Shown here one piece after another: positions 47,104 through 57,595 of a stretch of 64,000 nt of DNA. Both the position numbers and the translations under genes were made by a program. Position 1 is the stretch's first letter. Every line of letters begins with the position of its first letter. The notes under the pieces were generated by a model, which saw only the letters and a list, made by a program, of their open reading frames with translations, had not been told where the DNA came from and did not search any database. This stretch comes from Cenococcum geophilum 1.58 (lineage: Eukaryota > Ascomycota > Dothideomycetes > Gloniales > Gloniaceae), in the NCBI GenBank assembly GCA_001692895.1, contig KV748283.1, positions 62,001 through 126,000 on the forward strand. The letters run 5' to 3'.

Positions 47104-47390
47104 TAAAGTAAGTCCTTTTAGGTATATAGTAAATAATATTATAGTTATAATATAGGCTTAGAGCTATAGTAGTTAAATTAACGAAGTACTTAAAAAGCTA
47201 AGTACGCAAAGTCGTTAAATCTAGTAGTTTTATATTAGTAGAGGTGGTAGCTAAGGTATTAAATATTAAAGGAGGAGTTAATAATATAGGTAGCAATAAT
47301 ATAGGTAATAGCTAAGTATTAGATAGGAATATTAGTATAATTAAGAGCCTTCCTAAACACTAAGAGGCTATTACTAATTTAGGGTAAGCT
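47104..47390 (+). pseudogene. hAT transposase, C-terminal part 2 (dimerisation region)
   Basis: The hAT gene resumes after copia-1. The residues correspond to the hATC segment AERVFSGARRTxxxxRxRL, followed by a KYLKSQVRKVV stretch (family: ECLKSWVR) and an Asn/Gly-rich tail near 47270-47340. The reading ends around 47390. The following ~400 bp include CTCGGCC repeats (47397-47430) that could belong to the element's 3' end; no TIR pair was found. Confidence 0.68.
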
Positions 47391-47790
47391 CGGACCCCTA
47401 GAACTCGGCCGCCCCCTAAACTCGGCCACTTAAGCGAATCGAACCCCACCACTTTTAAAGCTATCTATACTTAATTAAATCAGCTTAACTTCTTACCCCT
47501 ATGTGCAATTTAATATATTGGCCCTGGCCTTTCTACCTAGCGCATTTTCAGGCTTTGATTTTAACTCCTTTATCGTTATTTTAGCCTCTTTCTCCTCTAC
47601 CTCCTCTATATCTTACTTAACCAAATCTATATTTCTAAATTCTATATTTAGACCTATAGCTACCTACCTATGAATTTTTAGACCTTTAAGGTCTTTATGC
47701 TGCGATTGCGAGCTATATATTTAGGCGTCCTTATATATAGTCTCTACAGTAAGTTGCTTAAGTTAGTGACTTCCTTTTTAGAAAGGTAAC
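47391..47790. other. Region between hAT relic and Tc1 element
   Basis: Mixed composition: ACTCGGCCGCCCCCTAAACT near 47400 is GC-rich, and the rest is pyrimidine-rich (TCTTTCTCCTCTACCTCCTC near 47588). No gene recognised. Confidence 0.4.
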
Positions 47791-47792
47791 TA

Positions 47793-49179
47793 CGGAGGTA
47801 TAGCCCATAATGTTTGTAATAGCGCTAGTAAGGGGGGGTCCCTGCTATAGTCGACTTATTCTAATAAAGTAATAGGCCTTATAATACTAAAATCCACCTC
47901 GACGCGTATGAATACGCGCTCTATATAGTACCTATACGTTCTATACAAGTATTATAATGGTAGAGAACCAGAACTAGCAGCCTATAGAGCCTATAGGGCC
48001 TATACTACACCCTCTAATCCGCTATCGAAAAGCTCTAACTCTTACTCGTGACCAGCGACGCGACTGTTAATCACTATACAATATTAGGTAGTTATACAGT
48101 TATATCTATAAGCATACCGGGTATATAATTCGACAGATTAAAACGGCATGTTAAGGTAAAGCTACTCCTAAAAAGAGTACTGGCCGACCTCCTATCCTTA
48201 TATAAGCTCAAGTTGAAGAGCTAGTCGAGTTTGTGTGCGCGTCGAATCAGAACCGTCGAATATCTTTTCAAAAGCTTGCTGAAGTAATGGATTTTAGAGT
48301 AAAGAAGCAAGCTATTCGAACTACTCTTTTAAGAGAAGGATTCCACTGTCGACTAGCTATACGCAAACCTCCAATTATAGAGAAGAACTAATAGATACGA
48401 CTAGCCTGGGCTCTTAAGCACGTCGAATGGACAATAGAATAATAGTATAAGATACTCTAAACGGATGAGACATGGATTACAGGAGGGCGTCATACTCGTA
48501 CATAGGTAACTTAACGGGCAAAAGAGGAATAAGATCCTACTTATATTGTGGAAAAGCATTAGAGGAAGAAGGGGCGGACGTTTTAGGGCTGTTTTTACGG
48601 CACAATAAAGGGGCCTGGTACATTCTGGGAGAAGGACTAAGGGTTTATATTAGCAGAGACGTACCAGTCTTATACAGTCCCTATTATCCACGGCTATATT
48701 AAGTTATAAAGGAGAGCTGGAATTGAGCTAGTTTGATGCAAGATGGAGCACCTAGCTACGCAGCTGCCGATACAAGAAAAGATCTTAAAGAGAGAGGGGT
48801 TATTGTAATATACTGGCCGCCATTCTCTCCCGACCTTAATCCTATAGAAAAGGTGTGGCATATTATAAAGAACTACCTATAGGATCACTACCCAGAAAAT
48901 ATAAGCTATGACCAGCTACGTGCTGCAGTTAAAGATACTTGGGAAAAGGTCGGGAGCTTTAAATTTAAGGCATTAATTAATAGTATATAAGAGCGTTGTC
49001 AAGCTGTAATTAACGCAGAAGGTTAATTTATAAAGTACTAGATATATATAGACAATATACAGAGTAATAGATTTAATGATTTTGGTATTGTAAGGCCTAT
49101 TACTTTATTAGGATAAGTCGACTGTAGCAGGGACCCCCCCTTGCTAGCGCTATTATAAACATTATAGGCTATACCTCCG
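47793..49179 (+). mobile_element. Tc1/mariner DNA transposon with ~100-bp TIRs
   Basis: A 1387-bp element flanked by TA (47791-47792 and 49180-49181). The TIRs start CGGAGGTATAGCC and extend about 102 bp (47793-47894 and 49078-49179), containing TAATAGCGCTAG and a G7 run with GTCCCTGCT; differences between them are C/T or G/A. One transposase gene is inside. It is mildly RIP-altered compared with neighbours. Confidence 0.93.
47957..49026 (+). pseudogene. Tc1-type transposase, inactivated
   Basis: Starts at ATG 47957 (MVENQN). Helix-turn-helix region: KATPKKSTGRPP, AQVEELVEFVCASNQNRRIS and FQKLAEVMDFRVKKQAIRT. The catalytic core shows all three acids: TDETWITGGRHTR at 48461 (Asp), MQDGAPSYAA at about 48736 (Asp) and FSPDLNPIEKVWHIIKNYL at about 48823 (Glu), a DD34E-type spacing. 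The C-terminal part NISYDQLRAAVKDTWEKVG ends ERCQAVINAEG and TAA at 49024-49026. The first two thirds read in one frame; from about 48730 on it reads in the frame one base back, best explained by a 1-bp deletion near GTTTGATGCAAG. About ten RIP-type stops. It was probably active relatively late. Confidence 0.9.
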
Positions 49180-49181
49180 TA

Positions 49182-50007
49182 GGTCTTTTGACTAAGTATA
49201 TATTTATTATAAAGGCTATAAACTACTTAATATATATTATAAGGCTTTTTTAGGATGTCTATAGTATTAAACGAATGACGGTTAGCTTATTTAAAGCTTA
49301 AAGCCTTTATTAAAGCCTTATTTTTAACCTATAAAGACTTAAAGCCCTTACGTAGATTCTATAGATAAATACTAAAGGTATACTACCTAAATTTAACTAT
49401 TTTTGCTAAAAGACCTTCCTTTTAGGCTTTATAGTTATACTTAGTAAAGCAGCACCCTTTAATTTAAGTTATATTATTAAGAAATATAAGCTCTATAATT
49501 TAGTCCTAATATTTTAATTTTATAGAGGAGAAATACAATAGATTTAAGGGTTATTATATTAAATAAAGCAGCAGAAGGTAAGTTATATATTATATTATAG
49601 GTATTTTAATAAAAACTTAATTATATAGTGGCTTATATAGCTATTAAAAATAATAATTAAGCTTTATTGCTAAAAAACCCAGTTTTATATAAGAAAATAT
49701 TAGTAAATTAGTTAAATATAATAATATTTATTCTTTTAACTATTTTTTAATATTATATATACCTAATAGAGCGTTTTTTCTTTGTAGAATTATATTAATT
49801 AAAAGTGTTTTCCTTTAAAAATTATAAGAAGTTTAATTAAGTAATTAAGGGTAGATATTATCCCTATAATAAATACCTATTTATAATTATTTAGTAACTA
49901 TATAAAGGTTTTCTCTTTAAAGGTATCTTTAGTAGTAATTTAGTTTATATATACACTTAATATAACTTTAAATTCATTTATATATTAGGTATTTTCTACT
50001 TATATAT
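49182..50007. other. Very AT-rich stretch, no gene seen
   Basis: Strongly RIP-altered sequence with no domain or structural repeat recognised. It lies between the Tc1 element and the copia-3 LTR, so it is probably a remnant of an older element. Confidence 0.4.
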
Positions 50008-50198
50008 TATTGGTTACATAAGGTAATATCACGTAGCTACGGTTTATAGATAGTATAATTATTATTATTCTATTATATTCTTCCTACTTAAGAAAGGGCG
50101 AGGAGCTTAAGGCTCCTCGCTACGCTAGTGCCGCGGCAACTTGCCTTACGTAATGGCAACTTGCCTCGCGTAATAGCAACTTACCTATATTTCCAACA
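50008..50198 (-). repeat. 3' LTR of copia-3
   Basis: 191 bp, TGTTGGAAATATAGG on the minus strand at 50198, ending CCAATA at 50008. It has a tandem AAGTTGCCATTACG block not seen in the copia-1 LTR. Confidence 0.85.
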
Positions 50199-50414
50199 CT
50201 GGCAACTCTTTTTTTGCGGTTGCCATTTATATATATATACCGCTTAACTAGCATAATAAACATTAATCCTCCTTACTTACTATTACCATTATAATATAAG
50301 TCTCGCTATCCTAAAATTTGCCTCTTAGCACGTAGTACTTTCTTACTTAGGAGTTATAGGTAGATATCTTGTTTAGAGGGCCGCTAAGGCGCTAATAGTA
50401 AGCGAGCCAATAGC

Positions 50415-50441
50415 GATTTTCTATCCTAGGGATGGAAAATC
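50415..50441 (-). repeat. 27-bp palindrome P2, copia-3 copy
   Basis: GATTTTCTATCCTAGGGATG and arm; flanks GCCGCTAAGGCGCTAATAGT to the left and CTAATTAA to the right. Confidence 0.85.
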
Positions 50442-50528
50442 CTAATTAACTAGGTTAAGTTAGGGTCTATAAAATGTTATACTCCCCCCTCCTAAAAAGT
50501 CTTAATAAGAGAATCTAACTAATTAGAT

Positions 50529-50551
50529 AACTTTAACTACCGGTTAAAGTT
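50529..50551. repeat. 23-bp palindrome P1, copia-3 copy
   Basis: AACTTTAACTACCGGTTAAA plus GTT, in reverse orientation relative to copia-1. Confidence 0.8.
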
Positions 50552-51354
50552 CCTAGATATCTTAAGACCTTATATAACTAAGAAATTTCTAGGGACTCCC
50601 TTTTAACTTAACCTTTAACTTATATATATAGAGTATTTATATTAATAAACGTTTCTAATGCCTTATTTAGGTTTGCCTTTGTTATTATATCTACTAGGTT
50701 ATCTTAACTATTAATCTATTAAATTTTAAAGAGTTTTTAACGCTTATAGGATTGCTAAAGTGCCATAATATTAATTATAAGGCGCTTTTCCTTTATAATA
50801 CTAAGCTTAACTAAACACTTATAAAGGGAATATAAGTTAGTATATATAATTATAGGAATAATAAAAAGTTCGAGTTAATCTATAATTATCTTTAGGGTAG
50901 TTCTAATTATAATTACTATATTAACTCCGCTAACTATTTTATATATCTCTAACGCTAAAATACTTTAGGTAATATGCTTGCTTTTAATTAAGCTCTAATA
51001 AATAAGATTGCTATAGATTATAAAGTTATTCTCTCTAGTAAATTTATTTATAATAATAATTTTATATCCTAACTAGGAGCTAAAATCTTTATTATTTATA
51101 AATAATCTATTAATAAATATAAAGAGCTTAGCAGTAGGAAGATTAATAGGCATATAAAGTAGTCCCTAATTAAGATAGTTTATTTACTAAAAAAGACGCT
51201 TATTTAGGGCAAGAATATTATTCTTAGTTAGTTCCTAGTATTAAGCTATAATAGAGAGATTAAATAAAGCCTTGGGTTAATAGATAAAAGTAATATAAGC
51301 TCTATAAGTACGTTACTCCATATATTCTTACTTTAGAGAATTAATATTAATAAC

Positions 51355-51540
51355 TGTCGGGAATAAGGCAAGTTGCCGTCGCATAAAGCATATTGCCGTC
51401 ACGTATCGACGTGGCCCTAGCGTGGTGAGGAACCTTAAGTTCCTTACCCCTTTCCTCATTCCTATTAATAAGAATTAACCAACATCACTATAACCCTACT
51501 TAAGTAGTTGTTATTAGTGAGTCACTCTATATTTCTAACA
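51355..51540 (+). repeat. 5' LTR of copia-2
   Basis: 186 bp, TGTCGGGAATAAGGCAAGTT to TTTCTAACA. Confidence 0.92.
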
Positions 51541-54500
51541 CTAATTAGTAGTTAAATACACAGTCAACTATAGAGCAGCTAGGTTTTCGAATAGAAGAGA
51601 CAGTCTCGTATAGGGGTGCCATATGCGCTTATATGGAATGGATCCCAGCGATACTGTGCTACCTTAGACTTGCGGAAAACTAGTAATAAAAGTGTCACTA
51701 AGTACTAGGAGATACTAAGTTGCGTTTATTACGCAGAACAACCACGTTTATAAAGATTTGGTTAAGTACTTTAGGTCAGAAGTATTACTAAACCTACGGT
51801 CCCAAAATCAATGTCCAAAACGCGTTAAACAACTACGCATATAAAGATTTGGTCGAGTACTTTAGGTTAGAAGTATTACTAAACCTACGGTCCTAAAGTC
51901 AACGTCTAAAACGCATTAACAACATCTTAATTACCTACCTTTTAACAGCAAACCTACGAGATTCTATAAAGCCAAAAACCCTACCTACCTTTAACGTACG
52001 ACACCCCGTTAATTTTATACCTACTATGGCATTAACCTACCTAAAGAAGTACGAGAAAAGCATTAACCTAGAGACGTGGGATATAGACATTAACCCTATA
52101 AACGCTAAGGAACAGGACCTAAACGGATTCTTAGTATACCGCATAGTATACTATACAGATAGCGAATATAACGATACTAAGCTATAGTGTTATATAAAGG
52201 AGGACTTTATTAGATAGATAAAGGAAATATAGGCTCTTATGAAGAAGGACATTATATAAGACTTCCGTAACTTCCTTTAGGAGAATAGAGTATTTGTCCC
52301 TATAGATAGGGGTACCATTAAAGATAATATCCAGGAGTAAGTTATTAACGCAAAAGAAGAGCATAAATGGACTCTATAAGAGGTTAAGCACCAACTATAT
52401 ACTAAGAGAAAGCTTAACTTATAATAGAATCTAAACGATACGCTAATAAAGACGCGCTCTAATTCCATTGCTTTAGGCACAAGTTCTTATATTTTATATC
52501 CATCGCTTCTACCTCTATCTCTAGCTCCCTAGGATCCACTAATTTAACTAGTAATGTTAACTACTACCCCTTAAGAGCAAGCGCAAGATCCCCTTACTTC
52601 GCGATTTAATAACCTTTAAACTCTACTATAGGAAGATTAGGTACTACGCCGTGTTTTACTAAGCCCTATATCTCTACTACAGCCTATAAAGTAATCCCTA
52701 CCTTAATCTCTAATGCAATTTTAATGTAGTTTAATACTACTTGGAGGTACCTTAAAAATGCTTATAGAGCTTATAAAGCTCTATACGGACTAGGAGAAGA
52801 AGTTTAGTAGGGAACTATATAACATCCTTAATTCGAAGCTGCGTATCTTCTATAACTATTACTAGAAGGTTAGACTAGAACCTAACTAATATTATAACGC
52901 CTATTCCGTTATGCTTAAGGGCCGCACCAGTACCTTTTATTATAATCGTTTAGTAGAAAAAGAATATAATTTTAACCGAATAATATATAAGATAAGATAC
53001 CACTTTAAAATAGAAGAGAATAAGTAGTAATATATATCGGAGTAAAGAGAGACTACCTTCTTAAGAATTATTACTATAAACCTAGGTATCTCTTAGCTTA
53101 ATTGTCTTTAAAAGCTCTTTAATTAACTTTAGATAATTTAGCATAGTTTATCTGAATTATATTAAGAGGACCTTAGCCTATATAATTAAGTTATTAGCGT
53201 ATGCTAAGGTATTAAAGAATGCAATCTCGCTCTCTTTAACCCTATAAGTACTTATGAAGGAGTATATGCTTAATTAAGATCCTCTATTAGCACCGCTCTA
53301 CGCTCTTAAGAAGTATAGCAATTTAACGCTTAACTCTAACCTACCTTGATTAACCTAGCCGACTAATATAATTATAACTAGACTAATTAAATATATAGTG
53401 GACGTGGTAGGGGATATAGTAAAGGGTATAATTAATGTTAACTATAAGGCAATTATAGAGGTCCTTATGGAGGTTCACTTTGGAGCGATTATTAGAAGAA
53501 GTGCTACGTTTATAAGAAGCCAAATTACTAGTTAACTAGACACCCTCTTAATAGACGAAAGGAGGTATATAATAGGTTTCGCCAGAGCGTATGAAACGTT
53601 GGAAACTAAGAGGTTACTATAGCCTACTTTTAAAACTTCCTAGTTTAATATAAAGGCGAAGAAGATCTTAAGGGTAAGGTTAATGAGGCCGAACAGCTCC
53701 TTATGGATATAGAAATTAAGGACTACTCTCCTAACTAATACTTTACTAAGTATAGTAAGGTAAATAGTATATAAACCGTCGCTATCCTTAATAACTAATC
53801 TACGCTCTATTCTATTATAAAGTTAAATATCTTTAATAAGCTAAAGGAAAGTTCTGCGTTCTTCTTTAATAATAGATACTCAGTGAACGTCTTTTATGGC
53901 ATTATACCAGATACTAGAGCCGCAGGAGTATCTATAGTAGGAGAGCCTTAAGTTTAAGCTCTTTAGCAGCTTAATAGCTCTGTTTAAATTAACTAATTAA
54001 TAGTAGGCCAATATATAATTTGCTTTAGCAAGGGTACTATAATCTCTCTTAGTATAATTAAGGTCTAAACCCTATTAGGATATATTACTTTCTATATTAT
54101 CCCTATAAACACCCTATTCCTATTCTGCATTTAAGATATAAATAAATTAGGTATTAAGCTTAATAACCTTAAGAATATACTTATTTAGGGAGATAATTAG
54201 GTGCCCGTTATACGCAAGTAGGGTTACCCTTAGTTGCTTCTTTAATAGCTAGAAAGGAGTATTATTTAAAGCCACCTAACCGAGTTAGAGTTACGTTAAC
54301 TATACCGTTGTTTTAGCCACCTATCTGTTTACTAATTACTTAGGGTTCTTTAGCGAGTAGGTTATAAAGTTAAGGTTAAGGTAATTAAACATCTTATAAA
54401 GTACTACTACCACTACTAAATAAACTAGAAGTCCCCTAGCCGATTTAAGTTTACTCTTAAAGATAACTATAACTTCAACTTCTGCATTATTATGGATATT

Positions 54501-57099
54501 ATATATCTTAGCGGTAAGCCAGTACTCTAAGTTATTGACTTCTTAACCTCCTTCTAAGCTATACGCTTTTTAAAAGATATATTAGCTAGGAACGTATAGG
54601 ATACTCTTTAATTATGCTAAATTAATATCTACCTAGGACCCCCTAATTAAATCGTTTATAATATAGGAAAGAACTTCTTATCTATAGAGTTTTAATAATA
54701 GGTAAAGGCAATAATAATTAAGGTTAAGGAAGTCCCCGTTAAGGCATATAATAGTATTAAAAAAGTAGAACGATATTATACGCCATTACGCCGCGTATAT
54801 AAGATTATTTTTTTAAAACTAGAGAATGCTAGCGAAGAGCTTATCCTATAGATGGCTATTAAGGCTATTAATGATACCGCTAGCCTAAATAGGCTCATAC
54901 CTACGTTGCTAGTCTTTAGCGCCTACCCTTAAATAACTAACAATTCTCTACTATCTCCCTCTATTGCGTAATAAGCTAAGGCTATTCGCAAGGTAATGAA
55001 GGAGGTGCGACGTCTTTACGCTATACGCTAGGTTAACAACGCACTAGGAATAAGAAATGGCCTAAATACCTTAACTATACTTAATCTGCCACTCTAATCG
55101 GAGGTACGCGTATGGCGTAAAAAAGGAGGATGGTTAGGCCTATATAAACTTATTGTAATTAATAGTTAAACTTATACTCTTTAGATGCCCTATAGACCTA
55201 CTTAATTCCACTTAACTATTATTAAGCCCTACTATAGGGATAATAGCTCTAAGCCTTTATAGGATACCCTAAAGGATACCCCAGAGGAGAACTACAATTA
55301 ACGTACTTTAGAAGGCGAAGGCGATTCTAATATAATTATAGTAGACGTACTATAACTATAACGCGGTAGAGGTCGCCTAAAGGGATTATAAAATCGCCAA
55401 CATTTTATTAATTTTAAAGAGTAATTTGTTACCGCTATTGAGAATAGAGATAAACTATTAATAGCCTTTATAACAGCTAAAGAGAAGGCTAACTTTAAAC
55501 TTATAAAATAGCTCTAAAAGGAAGGCCGTATTATAACTTTAGGAGCTCCTTTTTAAGTATCTAATAAGTAGGAAATTAACGGTCTTATTATAAGAGAAGT
55601 CTTTAAATTTAAGAAATATGACCCTACTAAGTTCAATAGAGTCCGCATATTTAAGTTAAGAATAGTTAATAAGATTAAAGGTAAAGCTACTAATACCCCA
55701 TTTAAGAAGTTAAGGCTAGTTATTTAAGGTTATAATAATAACGGTAAGGAAGTAATTCTTATATAATCCCCTATGATTTAATAAGCTAGTTAATGAGTTA
55801 TTATTACACTAGCTTCCTCCTTAATAAAGAATAGGATGGCGGTTTACCTATAAGATATCACTTAGGCCTATACCTAATTAGAGACGTGCCTTTAGCGCTT
55901 AATACTAGCATACCTTCTAGAGCAAATTCGCCACTAATATCCCGAGGATACGATTATAGTCGTACTTAAGCCATTATATAGAATTGCAGAGGTAGAAACT
56001 CATTAGTGGGCTACCTATAGCAAGCACTATAAGGAGAAGCTTTTGATAACTACTTTTACATTTAATCCCTGCTTCCTTATTACAACTACGGGAACTCTAT
56101 TTAGAATTATCGGCATATAAATGGACGATATAATTATCTTAGGAGACGACCAATTCTTAGCTCTTAAAGAAGATAAGCTAGTAAAGGTAAACCTTATAGT
56201 AAAGCCAAAGGAAAGACTTAACTTAGCAACACTATTACTCTTTAATAGATATATCCTCTCCCTAAACAAGAGCTCCATTGCTTTACGCTAGAAGGGTTAA
56301 GGCAAGAAGATTAACGTTATTAACGTTAATTCTCTAAAGTAAGGATACGTAAAGTAACGCGCTTGCGGAGCTTATATAGCTTCTATCTATTAACCTAAGG
56401 CTTCCTTTAATCTCTTTATTGCCGCTTAATACTAGGAACTAACTAAGGATAACGTTCTTACCCTAAATAAGCGTCTTTTTTAGTAAATAAACCATCTTAA
56501 TAGGGGACTACTCTATGTGCCTATTAACCTTCCTACCGCTAAGCTCTTCGTATTTATTAATAGATCGTTTATAAATAATAAAGATTTTAGCTCCTAGCTA
56601 GGATATAAGATTATTATNNNNAACGAATCTACNGGAGAGAATNACTTTATAATCTANNGCAANNTTATCTATTNGAGCTTAACTAAGAGTAAGCGCGTTA
56701 CTTAAAGCGTTCTAGCGTTAGAGATATATAGAATAGTTAGCGGAGTTAATATGGCAATTGCAATTAGAACTACCCTTAAGATAATTATAGACCGGCTTAA
56801 ACTTCCTATTATCCCTATAATCGTATACACTAACTTATATTCCCTTTATAAGTATTTAGTTAAGCTTAGTACTATAAAGGAGAAGCGTCTTATAATTAAT
56901 ATTATAGTACTTTAGTAGTCCTATAAGCGTTAAAAACTCTTTAAAATCCGATGGATTAATGGCTAAGATAACCTAGTAGATATAATAATGAAGGCAAACC
57001 TAAATAAGGCACTAGAGACGTTTATTAATATAAATACTCTACATATACGAGTTAAAGGTTAGGTTAAGAGGGAAATTTAGAGAAGTTAAGATCTTATAG

Positions 57100-57122
57100 A
57101 ACTTTAACCGCCGGTTAAAGTT
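57100..57122. repeat. 23-bp palindrome P1, copia-2 copy
   Basis: AACTTTAACCGCCGGTTAAA plus GTT, followed by ATCTAATTGGTTAGAT. Confidence 0.85.
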
Positions 57123-57202
57123 ATCTAATTGGTTAGATTTTTACTAAGAGCGCTGCGCCTAATTAATTTAGGTGGCGGTGTAGACTTTTACTAACTAATT
57201 AG

Positions 57203-57229
57203 GATTTTCTATGCCCGGCATGGAAAATC
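57203..57229 (+). repeat. 27-bp palindrome P2, copia-2 copy
   Basis: GATTTTCTATGCCCGGCATG and arm, one position short of perfect symmetry. Followed by GCCATTAGCTCGCTTACTAC and GTCTTAGCGGCC. Confidence 0.87.
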
Positions 57230-57409
57230 GCCATTAGCTCGCTTACTACTAGCGTCTTAGCGGCCTACCCGTCTTTGTGTTATCCACTAAATTCTGCTAA
57301 CTGCCGCATTGTTATATATCGTCTGGTTTTGTTATATATTGTCTAGTATTGTTATATACTGTCTGTTTGTATATATATATATAGCAACCATAAAAAGAAG
57401 AGTTGCCAG

Positions 57410-57595
57410 TGTTGGGAATGAGGTAAGTTGCCATTATATAAAGTATATTGCCGTTATATATTAACGTGGCCCTAGCGTGGTAAGGAACCTTAAGTTCCTT
57501 ACCCCTTTCCTTATTCCTATTAATAAGAATTAACCAACATCACTATAACCCTACTCGAGTAGTCGTTATTGGTGAGTCACCCTATGTTTCCAACA
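57410..57595 (+). repeat. 3' LTR of copia-2
   Basis: 186 bp, TGTTGGGAATGAGGTAAGTT to TTTCCAACA. All differences from the 5' LTR that I read are C/T or G/A. Confidence 0.92.

Larger units (their letters stand above)
51355..57595 (+). mobile_element. Ty1/copia retrotransposon (copia-2), complete with both LTRs
   Basis: A 6241-bp copia element inserted in copia-3, with 186-bp LTRs and a perfect 5-bp target duplication ATAAC on both sides. Gag-like region about 52020-53300; reverse transcriptase about 55400-56350. Internal sequence is similar to copia-1 throughout, but the LTR differs in its first 60 bp. The leader contains a tandem ~95-bp repeat (about 51740-51915). A run of ambiguous bases lies near 56617-56675. 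Structurally whole but coding-dead, with many breaks, though fewer than in its host. It must be younger than copia-3. Confidence 0.93.
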
